Shown here one piece after another: positions 6,921-16,086 of a stretch of 64,000 nucleotides of DNA. Position 1 is the stretch's first letter. Every line of letters begins with the position of its first letter. The stretch is from Novosphingobium silvae. GTDB lineage: Bacteria; Pseudomonadota; Alphaproteobacteria; Sphingomonadales; Sphingomonadaceae. Below the pieces are notes generated by a model. The model was not told where the DNA came from and made no database searches. It saw only the letters and a list, made by a program, of their open reading frames with translations. The stretch lies in assembly GCF_009856825.1 (NCBI RefSeq), contig NZ_WVTD01000011.1:62001-126000 (forward strand), in the 5' to 3' direction. The translations under genes were made by a program, and so were the position numbers.

Positions 6921-9737
6921 TCACCCGCCGCTTGCTTGCCCACTCTCGAGGCTGGGCGCGCGGGCGGGACGACCGAAGTAGTATCCCTGTCCCTCGTCGC
7001 AGCCCTCGGCCTCCAGGACACGCAGCTGGCCTTCGGTCTCGATGCCCTCGGCAAGCACCGGAATTTCGAGACTGCGCCCCAGCGCGAGCACGGCCCGGAT
7101 GATGGCGCGAGCCTGGGCGCTGCCTTCGGATTTCAGGAGGAAGGACTTGTCGATCTTGATCTTGTCGAAGGGAAACGACTGCAGCGTGTCGAGCGAGGAG
7201 TAGCCCGTGCCGAAATCGTCGATGGCCACGCTCACCCCCATGGCCTTGATCCCGCGCAGGCAGTGAAGCGCGCGCAGCTTGTCATGGATGATGGCGGTTT
7301 CGGTGATCTCCAGCTCAAGGCGGCGCGCAGGCAGCCCTGTTTCAAGAAGGATGGCGCGAACCATGCCGACGAGGTCGGGCTGGAGGAACTGGATCGCGGA
7401 AAGGTTGACCGCCACCTTCTCGCCGCCGGGCCAGGTACGCGCTTCGGTGCAGGCCTGGCGGAGCACCCATTCGCCCAGCGGGATCATCTCGCCGGTTTCC
7501 TCGGCGATGGGAATGAACTCGGCGGGCGAGACGAGGCCGCGGCGGGGATGTGTCCAGCGCAGCAGCGCCTCGTAGCCGGCAAGCTCGCCCGTATGAAGCG
7601 AGCGCTGCGGCTGGTACAGCAGGCTCAGTTCTCCGCGCGCCGCTGCCTGCCGGAGGTCGCTGGCGAGCTGGCGCCGCTCGCGCGCGCTTTCATCCATGCC
7701 GGTTTCGAAGAAGCACACGGTTTCGCCCAGCGTGGCCTTGGCCCGGTACATCGCAAGGTCCGCGTTGTTGAGCAGCGTCTCGCGCGCGGTGCTGTGCTGC
7801 GGGAACAGCGCGATCCCAAGGCTCGCACCCACCCCAAGCGGCTGCCCCTCGTCCGCCACGGGGGTGCCGATGCAGTTCTGGATGCGAGCGATGAAGTCGT
7901 TCAGTTCGCTGCGGCGGCTGAAACGGAGTGCCGCCGCGAATTCGTCGCCGCCCAGGCGCGCGATCGCTTCGTTCTCGCGCCGGGTGGCGCTGAAGCGCTC
8001 GGCAAGCGCACGCAGCAGGCGATCGCCGGCTGCGTGACCGAAAGTGTCGTTGATCTCCTTGAACCGATCGAGGTCTATCGCGATGACCGCGACCTTCTCC
8101 CCGGCCCGTGCCGCCTGCGCGATCATCTCGTCTAGCCTGGCGTGGAACCGCGCGCGGTTCGGCAGGCCGGTCAGCGCATCGTGCATGGCCATGTGCGCGA
8201 TCTTCGCTTCGGAACGGCGCTGGCGGGTGATGTCCTCGAACGTGACGATCCACCCGCCGCCGGGGACAGGCCGCTCGCTGATCGCCAGCACGAGTTCGTC
8301 GCTGACGTCGAGGTGCCAGCTCGGGTTCCCGTCGGACGCATGAGCGCGGGCGATGGACTTGCGGATCATTTCCAGCGTCTGCGCGGGTCGATAGTCGGCG
8401 GAGAAGAAGCCGGCATAGGCAAGCTGGGTCAGCGTGGTGCCGGGCTGGCAGCGCTCCTGCGGGATGTTCCAGATCCGGTAGAAGGCGCGGTTCGCCAGCA
8501 CGAGGCGCTCCTGCGCGTCGAACATGCACAGTCCCTGGCTCATGTGCTCCAGGGCCGTGTCGAGCTGGCCCGACTTCTCGGCCAGGGCGTCCTGTGCTTC
8601 CTTGATCCGGGTGATGTCGCGGGTGATGAGCGAATAGCCGATCACCGAGCCTTCCTCGTCGCACACCTTCTCGATCGTGCCATGTGCCCAAAAGTGCGAG
8701 CCGTCGCGGCGCACGCAGATCCATTCCCCCTTGGCGATGCCGTTCGCGTCGGCCTCCGCTATGGCGCGCTCGGGCCGGCCGCCGGCGCGATCCTCCGCGG
8801 TGAAGAAGCAGGCGAGAGGACAGCCAATGGCTTCCTCCTCTTCGTAACCGATGAGAGACAGCCCGCCCGCGTTCCACTGCGCCACGCGGCCACTGCGATC
8901 CAGCATGCAGATGGCATGATCCGAACTGCCCTTCAGCAGCATCGAGACCTGGCGTTCTCCGAGTAACCTGGCCGAGTGCGCGCGCTGGCGGGCCCGATGG
9001 ATGAGCACGTTGATCGCGACGATGACCAGGGAGACGACGCAGAGCCAGGCTGCGAGCGTTTCCTGGGGTATCGAGAAGCGGTGTTCGGCAAGAACGCGTG
9101 ACGGGATGAAGCTGAGCGCGGCCGTCCCGGTGAAATGCAGCACAAGGACAGCAAGGGACGTCAGCGCCGTCGCTGCGAAGATGTGCCGGTGGCGCTTGGC
9201 GCGAAGAGCGATGCCAAGTGCCGGGAGCAATAGCGCGACCGGCAGCAGCACGGAGGCGGCGACGAGGTGCCAGTCCCACTGCAGGAGCGCGGGCACGCGC
9301 AGTCCCGCCATCCCGGTGTAGTGCATCGCGGCGAGACCGGCGCTGAGCATCAGGGCCGCCGACGCGCGCCCCGCCAGGGTGCGTGACTGGACCGCGAACC
9401 AGAGGGCCACTTGCGCTCCCCCGATACCCACCAGCAGCGATACGGCGGTTAGAACAAGCGAGTAGCCGGCGACGAAGCCGCTGTCGTAGCCAAGGATGGT
9501 GATGAAGTGCGCAGACCATCCGCCGAACCCGAGCATGAGGCCGCCAAGCAGGCAGAGCGTGCGCCGGTGCGCACGCCGGGCTCGTCCGCTTGCGGCAACA
9601 GCCTGATTGAGCAGCGACATCGCCTTGCCGGAAGCAAGGGCGCAGGCCAGCACCGCAAGGAGCACCATCTCGGGGCGATGCTGGTCCCTGACGCAGAGAA
9701 GGACCTGGAGGAAGTGTGTCGAACCCGGAGCGCTCAT
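6921..9737 (-). CDS. MHYT-PAS-GGDEF-EAL membrane cyclic-di-GMP protein
   Basis: A 938-residue integral membrane signalling protein. The first ~240 residues form seven hydrophobic helices of the MHYT sensor domain. The core motif MHYT is at 138-141, with degenerate copies around 74-80 (WSAHFIT) and 200-207 (LHFTGTAA). These His/Met residues are proposed in the family to bind copper and sense gases such as O2, NO or CO. PAS segments follow (about 265-500), then GGDEF at 596-600 and EAL from 723 with DDFGTGYSSL and KIDKSFL. All catalytic motifs look intact. Start ATG at 9737 is the first in frame. It lies upstream of the soluble GGDEF-EAL gene and is probably cotranscribed with it. Confidence 0.92.
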   Translation of the reverse strand: MSAPGSTHFLQVLLCVRDQHRPEMVLLAVLACALASGKAMSLLNQAVAASGRARRAHRRTLCLLGGLMLGFGGWSAHFITILGYDSGFVAGYSLVLTAVSLLVGIGGAQVALWFAVQSRTLAGRASAALMLSAGLAAMHYTGMAGLRVPALLQWDWHLVAASVLLPVALLLPALGIALRAKRHRHIFAATALTSLAVLVLHFTGTAALSFIPSRVLAEHRFSIPQETLAAWLCVVSLVIVAINVLIHRARQRAHSARLLGERQVSMLLKGSSDHAICMLDRSGRVAQWNAGGLSLIGYEEEEAIGCPLACFFTAEDRAGGRPERAIAEADANGIAKGEWICVRRDGSHFWAHGTIEKVCDEEGSVIGYSLITRDITRIKEAQDALAEKSGQLDTALEHMSQGLCMFDAQERLVLANRAFYRIWNIPQERCQPGTTLTQLAYAGFFSADYRPAQTLEMIRKSIARAHASDGNPSWHLDVSDELVLAISERPVPGGGWIVTFEDITRQRRSEAKIAHMAMHDALTGLPNRARFHARLDEMIAQAARAGEKVAVIAIDLDRFKEINDTFGHAAGDRLLRALAERFSATRRENEAIARLGGDEFAAALRFSRRSELNDFIARIQNCIGTPVADEGQPLGVGASLGIALFPQHSTARETLLNNADLAMYRAKATLGETVCFFETGMDESARERRQLASDLRQAAARGELSLLYQPQRSLHTGELAGYEALLRWTHPRRGLVSPAEFIPIAEETGEMIPLGEWVLRQACTEARTWPGGEKVAVNLSAIQFLQPDLVGMVRAILLETGLPARRLELEITETAIIHDKLRALHCLRGIKAMGVSVAIDDFGTGYSSLDTLQSFPFDKIKIDKSFLLKSEGSAQARAIIRAVLALGRSLEIPVLAEGIETEGQLRVLEAEGCDEGQGYYFGRPARAPSLESGQASGG

Positions 9738-9847
9738 GCCCCGTCACTATTACGCTTCGGGTTGCCACCGTCTGATGCTGCCTTCCGGGAAACTGCGGAG
9801 CCGCGGATTCATGTCTCGCGCTTGCGCGGGGCGGGCGCCATGCCGAT

Positions 9848-9875
9848 GGCCCGCCGTGCCGGAACACGACGGGCC
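9848..9875. terminator. Hairpin downstream of the isocitrate lyase operon
   Basis: Arms 9848-9858 and 9865-9875 pair over 11 positions with one mismatch around a 6-nt loop. The hairpin lies between the small ORF ending at 9905 and the MHYT gene, both on the minus strand. There is no clear T-tract, so termination is only a suggestion. Confidence 0.35.
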
Positions 9876-9904
9876 AAGCTTTCCTCCCCAGGAAAACTGT
9901 TGCT

Positions 9905-10081
9905 TCAGCGGCGCGATGCGCTGCCGAGGCGGTGATAGAGGTTGGAGTACTTGGACGAAATGGGATCGTCCTCGTGCGCCTTGAGATAGTACAGGACGGC
10001 CTCCTGCAGTAGCTTGAAGTCCTCGTTCGATAGCACTGCGCGGGCGCGGGCCGGTTCTGCGGTCATGGTCGTCATGCTCAT
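9905..10081 (-). CDS. Small conserved-looking protein downstream of isocitrate lyase (58 aa)
   Basis: An ORF of 58 residues beginning MSMTTMTAEPARARAVLSNE and ending HRLGSASRR. It has a very good ribosome binding site (AAGGAAAGGA directly before ATG) and starts 43 bases after the isocitrate lyase stop on the same strand. The middle reads as a short amphipathic helix (FKLLQEAVLYYLKAHEDD). There is no signal peptide or membrane segment. I do not recognise a family. Position suggests cotranscription with aceA and possibly a role in handling that enzyme; this is inference. Confidence 0.65.
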   Translation of the reverse strand: MSMTTMTAEPARARAVLSNEDFKLLQEAVLYYLKAHEDDPISSKYSNLYHRLGSASRR

Positions 10082-10124
10082 TCCTTTCCTTGCTTGCGTT
10101 GTGTGGTTGCCCCGCTTCGCTGCG

Positions 10125-11717
10125 TCAGGCCGCGAACTGGTTCATCGTGTTGTGCGCGCCGCCTGCCTTCAGCGCGGCCTCGCCCGCAAAGTACTCCTTG
10201 TGGTCGTCGCCGATGTCGGAGCCGGCCATGTTCTGGTGCTTCACGCAGGCGATGCCCTGCCGGATCTCCTGGCGCTGAACGCCCTTGACGTAGCCGAGCA
10301 TGCCGGCCTCGCCGAAGTACTCCCGCGCGAGATTGTCGGTCGACAGCGCCGCCGTGTGATAGGTCGGAAGCGTGATGAGGTGGTGGAAGATGCCCGCTTC
10401 GCGCGCCGCGTCCTTTTGGAACGTGCGGATGCGCTCGTCAGCCTCCTGCGCAAGGGCGGTATCATCATAGTCCAGGCTCATCAGCCTCGCGCGGTCGTAG
10501 GCGGAGACGTCCTTTCCATCCGCTTCCCAGGCATCGAACACCTGCTGGCGGAAGTTCAGCGTCCAGTTGAAGCTGGGCGAATTGTTGTAGACCAGCTTGG
10601 CCTTGGGGATCACCTCACGGATGCGCCGGACCATTCCGCCGATCTGACCGATGTGCGGCTTCTCGGTTTCGATCCAGAGCAGGTCCGCGCCGTTCTCCAG
10701 CGCATGGATGCAGTCCAGCACGCAGCGGTCCTCGCCCGTTCCGGGGCGGAACTGGTAGAGGTTGCTGGGCAGCCGCCTGGGCTTCATCAGCTTGCCATCG
10801 CGGCTGATCAGGACATCGCCGTGGCCGATGACGGAGGGATCGATCTCCTCGCAGTCGAGGAAGGCGTTGTACCTGTCACCGATGTCGCCGGCTTCGCGAG
10901 TGAAGGCGATCTGCTTGGTGAGGCCTGCGCCCAACGAGTCGGTGCGCGCCACGATCAGGCCATCGTCCACGCCAAGTTCGAGGAAGGCATAGCGGACCGC
11001 GCGAATCTTGGCGATGAAGTCCTCATGCGGGACAGTGACCTTGCCGTCCTGATGGCCGCACTGCTTCTCGTCGGACACCTGGTTCTCGATCTGGATGCAG
11101 CACGCTCCCGCCTCGATGAACTTCTTGGCAAGGAGGTAAGTCGCCTCCGCATTGCCGAAGCCGGCGTCGATGTCGGCGATGATCGGAACGACATGCGTCT
11201 CATACGTGTCGACGGCATGTTCAAGGCGCTTGGCCTCCATTTCGTCGCCGGCCGCACGGGCCTTGTCCAGCTCGCGGAACATCATTCCCAGTTCACGGGC
11301 GTCGGCCTGCCGCAGGAACGTGTAGAGTTCCTCGATCAGCGCCGGGACGGATGTCTTCTCATGCATAGACTGGTCGGGAAGCGGCCCGAACTCGCTGCGC
11401 AGCGCCGCGACCATCCAGCCTGAAAGATACAGGTAGCGGCCCTTGGTGGTGCCGAAGTGCTTCTTGATGGAGATCATCTTCTGCTGGCCGATGAACCCGT
11501 GCCAGCAGCCGAGAGACTGGGTGTAGTTGGCAGGATCCCGGTCGTATGCGGCCATGTCCTCGCGCATGATGCGCGCGGTGTAGCGCGCAATGTCGAGCCC
11601 GGTGCGAAAGCGGTTCTGCAGGCGCATACGGGCGACCGACTCGGCCTCGATACCGTCCCAGCGTGCCTCCTTGCCGATGGTGGTGTCAGCTTCGATAATC
11701 TTGTTCTGGTAGGTCAC
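10125..11717 (-). CDS. aceA: Isocitrate lyase, large form
   Basis: Cleaves isocitrate to glyoxylate and succinate, the first step of the glyoxylate shunt used for growth on acetate, fatty acids and other C2-yielding substrates. The catalytic loop reads KQCGH with Cys220, rather than the KKCGH of the short E. coli-type enzyme. Together with the 530-residue length this matches the large Pseudomonas-type isocitrate lyase. I chose GTG at 11717 because AGAAGGA lies 10 bases before it and the protein then begins TYQNKI; the frame is open further upstream to 11813. The divergent ScfR-type regulator starts about 130 bp away. A small ORF follows downstream. Confidence 0.95.
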   Translation of the reverse strand: MTYQNKIIEADTTIGKEARWDGIEAESVARMRLQNRFRTGLDIARYTARIMREDMAAYDRDPANYTQSLGCWHGFIGQQKMISIKKHFGTTKGRYLYLSGWMVAALRSEFGPLPDQSMHEKTSVPALIEELYTFLRQADARELGMMFRELDKARAAGDEMEAKRLEHAVDTYETHVVPIIADIDAGFGNAEATYLLAKKFIEAGACCIQIENQVSDEKQCGHQDGKVTVPHEDFIAKIRAVRYAFLELGVDDGLIVARTDSLGAGLTKQIAFTREAGDIGDRYNAFLDCEEIDPSVIGHGDVLISRDGKLMKPRRLPSNLYQFRPGTGEDRCVLDCIHALENGADLLWIETEKPHIGQIGGMVRRIREVIPKAKLVYNNSPSFNWTLNFRQQVFDAWEADGKDVSAYDRARLMSLDYDDTALAQEADERIRTFQKDAAREAGIFHHLITLPTYHTAALSTDNLAREYFGEAGMLGYVKGVQRQEIRQGIACVKHQNMAGSDIGDDHKEYFAGEAALKAGGAHNTMNQFAA

Positions 11718-11812
11718 GATCCGGGTTCCTTCTGCCGAAGCGATGGCGTTCGATGGACCCGAGGTAGTCTGCACGCAGGAGTGCCGGAACCGTCTCCGAA
11801 GTGTTGCTGTCA

Positions 11813-11839
11813 AACTTTACAGATGTTCCTTGTAAAGTT
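11813..11839. promoter_or_regulatory. Inverted repeat between aceA and its regulator, candidate operator
   Basis: AACTTTACA (11813-11821) and TGTAAAGTT (11831-11839) are perfect 9-bp arms around a 9-nt spacer. They lie in the divergent promoter region of aceA and the ScfR-type regulator, and they stand out as AT-rich in GC-rich surroundings. RamB, a related regulator in actinobacteria, controls aceA from AT-rich sites, so this is the natural candidate for an autoregulatory and aceA-controlling site. Binding is inferred. Confidence 0.55.
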
Positions 11840-11847
11840 GTCGCGGC

Positions 11848-13263
11848 ATGACAGAATGCGCCGCGATGGCAGAAAACCGCCCCCTGTACCTTGGCCCGCG
11901 CCTGCGGCGCCTGCGCCGTGAATTGGGCCTGACGCAGCAGGGCATGGCCGCGGACCTCGCGATCTCGCCCAGCTACGTCGCGCTTCTTGAACGCAACCAG
12001 CGGCCGGTCACGGCAGACATGCTGCTGCGGCTGGCGCGGACCTATCGCCTCGACATGGCAGAGATCGCCGGGGACGAGGGCGAAGACTATGCCCGCCGCC
12101 TGGCCGAAGTGCTGCGCGACCCCATCTTCGCCGACATTGACCTGCCTCGTCTGGAGGTGGCCGACCTGGCGATGAGCTTTCCCGGCATATCCGAAGCACT
12201 GCTGCGCCTTCACCAGGCCTATGTCCGCGAAGCGCAGGCTCTGGCCGAGCAGCGCTCCGCAGGTCCGGGAGTGGACGAGAACGAACCGGTCCGGGAGGCC
12301 CAGCGCTTCCTTGCCGCGAACCGCAACTACTTCCACGTCCTCGATACCCGGGCCGAGGATCTGGCCGCAGAGATCGAGAACGCAGGCGGAGCGACGCAGT
12401 GGCTGGCGGGCAAGGGGGTGCGCGTTCGTTTCCTGCCGCCAAGCGTACTGGTCGATTCGCTGCGCCGCTTCGATCGCCATAACCAGCAGTTGCTGATCGC
12501 GGACACGCTCGACGCGGCCAGCCGCGCGTTCCAGATCGCCACGCACATCGCGCACTCGGTTCTGCGGGCAGAGATCAAGCAGGCGATCCGGGCGGAGTCC
12601 TTCTCGAGCCGCACCGCCGCCGCGCTGCTCCTGCGAGCGCTGGCGGGGTATGCGGCGGCAGCCATCGTCATGCCCTACACTGCGTTTGCACGGGCGGTGG
12701 AGCAGCGCGGCTACGACATCGATGCGCTCTGCGCGCTGTTCGGCGCCAGCTTCGAGCAGGTGGCCCATCGCCTTACAACGCTCCAGCGGCCCGGGGACGA
12801 GCGCGTGGGCTTCTTCTTCATCCGCGTGGACGAGGCCGGGAACGTCTCCAAGCGGCTTGACGGGGCGGGCTTCCCGTTCGCTGCGCACGGAGGCGGCTGC
12901 CCCTTGTGGACCGTCCATCAGGTCTTCCGCCGTCCGGGCGAGATCGTTACCCAATGGCTTGAACTGCCCGGCGGCGAACGCTTCTTCTCGATCGCTCGCA
13001 CGGTAAGGGGCGGGGCTACCGGTCATGGAGCACCACGAGTGCTGCGGGCGGTGGCACTTGCCTGCGCGGCCGAGCACGCCGGCCGACTGGTCTACGTTGA
13101 CAAGGCCGACCCGGCACGCGAACGGCCGACCCCCATCGGCGTAACCTGCCGCCTGTGCCAGCGTGCGGAATGCACTGCTCGTTCCGTCCCGCCCATCGGC
13201 CGCGACGTGCTTGCCGATGAATACCGCCGTGCCGCGCAGCCCTACACTTTCGCGGAAAGCTGA
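11848..13263 (+). CDS. ScfR/RamB-type short-chain fatty acyl transcriptional regulator
   Basis: A 471-residue regulator with an N-terminal XRE helix-turn-helix (about residues 18-75: LRRLRRELGLTQQGMAADLAISPSYVALLE), a middle IrrE/ImmA-like domain and a C-terminal cysteine segment (VTCRLCQRAEC). This is the architecture of the family containing RamB and PrpR, which sense acyl-CoAs and control glyoxylate and methylcitrate genes. The middle domain shows no HExxH, so protease activity is not expected. It is divergent from aceA, its probable target. ATG at 11866 (MAENRP) is an equally plausible start. Confidence 0.88.
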   Translation: MTECAAMAENRPLYLGPRLRRLRRELGLTQQGMAADLAISPSYVALLERNQRPVTADMLLRLARTYRLDMAEIAGDEGEDYARRLAEVLRDPIFADIDLPRLEVADLAMSFPGISEALLRLHQAYVREAQALAEQRSAGPGVDENEPVREAQRFLAANRNYFHVLDTRAEDLAAEIENAGGATQWLAGKGVRVRFLPPSVLVDSLRRFDRHNQQLLIADTLDAASRAFQIATHIAHSVLRAEIKQAIRAESFSSRTAAALLLRALAGYAAAAIVMPYTAFARAVEQRGYDIDALCALFGASFEQVAHRLTTLQRPGDERVGFFFIRVDEAGNVSKRLDGAGFPFAAHGGGCPLWTVHQVFRRPGEIVTQWLELPGGERFFSIARTVRGGATGHGAPRVLRAVALACAAEHAGRLVYVDKADPARERPTPIGVTCRLCQRAECTARSVPPIGRDVLADEYRRAAQPYTFAES

Positions 13264-13427
13264 TGGCCGGGTAAGGGCACGCCGCCCGAGCGGTATTCAC
13301 GCGTGAGCGGTTGCAGCTCACTTGCATAATCCTCCATATCGACGCTGGATTTGAAATGGCGAATTCAACCGGACGAGCTGCGCTCATGTCGATGTTCGCC
13401 TTAGCCCGCGCGTAAGGGAGCGAGAGA

Positions 13428-15029
13428 ATGAGCAGCGAAACGCCTCTTGCGGCTTCCGGCAGCGCGCTGAGGGAGCCGAGCGATTGGGTGCATGGGGAGA
13501 CACCAGGGGAGGCGGCGACCTTTCCCCAGCTCTTGCGCGCGGCGGCCGCAGCCTATGGCGATGCGGTCGCTGTCGTGCTGGAGGATGAAGGCCAAGTCCG
13601 CTCGTCCATCACGTACCACGAGCTTGACGCGCGCTCCTCCCTCCTGGCTCGCGGTCTTCTTGCCCGCGGGATCGGCAAGGGCGCGCGAGTGGGCTTCATT
13701 CAGGGCAACGGGCCGGACTTTGCCGTCTGTCTGGCGGCGATCAGCCGGATCGGAGCGGTCGCGGTTCCGATCAGCACGCTGATCCGGTCGAACGAACTCG
13801 TTCGCGTCCTTCGACAAAGCGACGTGCAGGGCGTGATTGTTCAGCGCACCCTGCTGGGAAAGGATCTGGCGCAGCGTACCCTCGAGGCGTTGCCGGAGAT
13901 CGAGGGGCAGGACAGCACTGCTCTGCGACTGGCGCGGGTGCCGTACCTGCGGTGGGTCGTCTCCGAGGGGGAAGGGCTTGCCGAAGGCATCGCCAACCGC
14001 ACCTTCCTGAACGATGCGGCAGTGACCGTGGGAGAGGACCTGCTGCTCGAGATCGAGGCCGAGGTCCACACCAGCGACCAGATGGTTGAGATATACACCT
14101 CGGGATCGATGGCGCTGCCCAAGGGCGTGCGGCACGCGCACGGCCCGGTGCTGTTCCGCAGCCATACCATGCGGCAGATGATCGGCCATCAGCAGGGTGC
14201 CCGCGTTCCCTGCATGCTGCCGATGTTCTGGGTCGGCGGTTTGATGATGTACCTTTTACCGGGCCTCGAGGCGGGATCGGTCGTCGTCTGTACCGAGCGC
14301 ACGCTGACGAACAGCCGCTTCGCCATGGGCAGCGTGCTCGCCGAGGAAGACCTTGCGCTGATCCGCGGGCCGAAGCCCTGGTGGGGCCTTGGCATGAGCG
14401 AGACGCTGGGGCCCTATTCCTGGGGGATCGACTTCCGCGCGCCGGGCTATCCGGTATGCGCGCCGATGGATCATTTCGCTCCCGGCTACGAAATTCGCAT
14501 CGCCGATGCGCAGGACCGGGCGGTTCAGCCCGATGTGGTCGGAGAGATGCAGGTGCGAGGCTACCCGGTCGCGAGCGGGCTGCACAAGATCGAGAGGTCC
14601 GAGCACTACACTTCCGACGGTTACTACCGCACGGGTGACATGTGCATGATCGAGAAGCGGGCAGAGGGCCGGCGCGTCCACTTCGTGGGGCGCGCGGGCG
14701 ACATGATCAAGGTGGCCAGCTCCAACGTCTCTCCCGCCGAGGTCGAGATGGAGATGCAGTCGCTCGACGGCGTGCATAGCGCCTATGTCGTCGGCATCCC
14801 CGACAAGGAGCGCGGCGCGCTGCTGGTGGCCGCAGTCGTCGCGCGCGATGGGGCACGGCTGGACTTCACGCGGATCAAGGCCGAGCTGCGCCGCCGGCTA
14901 TCCGCCTACAAGGTGCCGCGCGCCTATGTCGAACTGACGCGCGAGGAAGTGCCGCTGCTGCATTCGAACAAGGTGGCGCGGCGCGACCTCGCCATGCTGC
15001 TGGCGGAGCGACTGGCCGACCGGCAGTAA
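13428..15029 (+). CDS. AMP-forming acyl-CoA ligase with atypical P-loop and shortened core
   Basis: A 533-residue member of the ANL superfamily, which activates a carboxylic acid as acyl-AMP and then acyl-CoA. The C-terminal half is regular: GMSETLGPYSW, YYRTGDMC and GRAGDMIKVASSNVSPAEVE (hinge and A8), and a terminal lysine in LLHSNKVARRD. The phosphate loop reads YTSGSMALPKG instead of the usual YTSGSTGxPKG. Between LPMFWVGG and GMSE there are only about 60 residues, whereas most relatives have about 100, so the A4 region seems to be missing. It may be a natural subfamily or carry a deletion; activity is uncertain. The substrate is unknown. Followed by an IclR regulator, a phosphotransferase and an SDR gene. 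Confidence 0.83.
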   Translation: MSSETPLAASGSALREPSDWVHGETPGEAATFPQLLRAAAAAYGDAVAVVLEDEGQVRSSITYHELDARSSLLARGLLARGIGKGARVGFIQGNGPDFAVCLAAISRIGAVAVPISTLIRSNELVRVLRQSDVQGVIVQRTLLGKDLAQRTLEALPEIEGQDSTALRLARVPYLRWVVSEGEGLAEGIANRTFLNDAAVTVGEDLLLEIEAEVHTSDQMVEIYTSGSMALPKGVRHAHGPVLFRSHTMRQMIGHQQGARVPCMLPMFWVGGLMMYLLPGLEAGSVVVCTERTLTNSRFAMGSVLAEEDLALIRGPKPWWGLGMSETLGPYSWGIDFRAPGYPVCAPMDHFAPGYEIRIADAQDRAVQPDVVGEMQVRGYPVASGLHKIERSEHYTSDGYYRTGDMCMIEKRAEGRRVHFVGRAGDMIKVASSNVSPAEVEMEMQSLDGVHSAYVVGIPDKERGALLVAAVVARDGARLDFTRIKAELRRRLSAYKVPRAYVELTREEVPLLHSNKVARRDLAMLLAERLADRQ

Positions 15030-15106
15030 ACGGAGCGATGATACATGGCGGCGGCAGCTGTCTATTGACGGGCGGGGAGCGTTGGCCTTAGGCGCAATTG
15101 TTCGAA

Positions 15107-15955
15107 ATGGCGAAAGCTCACATGTCGCGTTCCTCTCCTGGTGTCGCCCGCGTGGCTGCCATCCTCAATTTCATTGCCGATCACCCCGGACAAGCCTTTG
15201 CGCTGACGGACCTCGTTCGTGCCCTGAAGTTGAGCCGCGCGACCTGCCATGCCCTGCTGACCGGCCTTGTCGATGTCGGCTATCTCTATCGGACCACCGA
15301 CAAGACCTATGTGCTGGGCCCGGCGCTCGCCGCAATCGGTCGCACCGCTGCCGACCATTTCTCGCCGCTTCAGGTCGCCCAGCCCGAGATGCGCAGCATT
15401 GCGGATGACTTCGACGTCGTCTGCGGGGCGTACTTCCTGGAAGGCGACATCATCCACCTGCGCGAACGGGCGGCATCGCTCAGCCACATCGGCTATCCCG
15501 TGCCGCTGGGCACACGCATGCCGCTGCGATGGATCCAGGCGATCACTTTCTTCGCGCGTTCCCAGAAGGATGCGGAAGCCTGGGCCGCGCGCGCCACACC
15601 CCCGTTGAGCGAGGAACAGAAGGCGCAGTTCGGCGCGGGTCTGGAGTTCGCCCGCAGCAGCGGCTTCACGGCGCTGGTCCGTCGCGCTGGCGATGATGAC
15701 GGTGTCGGGATGCGATCGGGCACGGAGGACCCGCCGGTCGTGCCGCTGCTAACGATCGAGGCAGCGCGAAGCTACCCGCTGATGGCGATCATGGCGCCGG
15801 TCTACGATGGCCATAACCGTGTGGTGATGGCGCTGGTCATGGCCGGCTTTCACGGCGGGATGACCGGCAATGCGGTCGTGCGCGCAGGAGCGCGCCTCGC
15901 TGAAACCTGCGAGCGGATATCCGGCTACCTTTCGGGCAAACCCTTCGACGACTGA
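15107..15955 (+). CDS. IclR family transcriptional regulator
   Basis: About 282 residues: an N-terminal winged helix (VARVAAILNFIADHPGQAFALTDLVRALKLSRATCHALL, about residues 12-45) and a C-terminal GAF-like ligand domain, the IclR layout. Such proteins usually control aromatic or fatty-acid catabolic genes in response to a pathway intermediate. It sits 77 bases after the acyl-CoA ligase in the same direction and before the phosphotransferase gene, so these are its likely targets. ATG at 15107 was chosen; TTG at 15098 and ATG at 15122 are also in frame and no start has a strong ribosome binding site. Confidence 0.85.
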   Translation: MAKAHMSRSSPGVARVAAILNFIADHPGQAFALTDLVRALKLSRATCHALLTGLVDVGYLYRTTDKTYVLGPALAAIGRTAADHFSPLQVAQPEMRSIADDFDVVCGAYFLEGDIIHLRERAASLSHIGYPVPLGTRMPLRWIQAITFFARSQKDAEAWAARATPPLSEEQKAQFGAGLEFARSSGFTALVRRAGDDDGVGMRSGTEDPPVVPLLTIEAARSYPLMAIMAPVYDGHNRVVMALVMAGFHGGMTGNAVVRAGARLAETCERISGYLSGKPFDD

Positions 15956-16086
15956 CGGGCCTTCGAGCCAAGCAATGTGGTCACGCGGGCACCTCTGCTT
16001 GACCTGAACTTCCTCACGTTTTACTCATAATGAGAAAATAAATTCGCGATTCCGAACGTCGATCGGCGTTAGCGAACTGCGGGAGA

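Noticed and set aside
10014..11423. 469-residue open frame on the plus strand opposite isocitrate lyase
   Set aside because: It is the mirror of a GC-rich, strongly biased coding gene; its product has no domain, and aceA on the other strand is certain.
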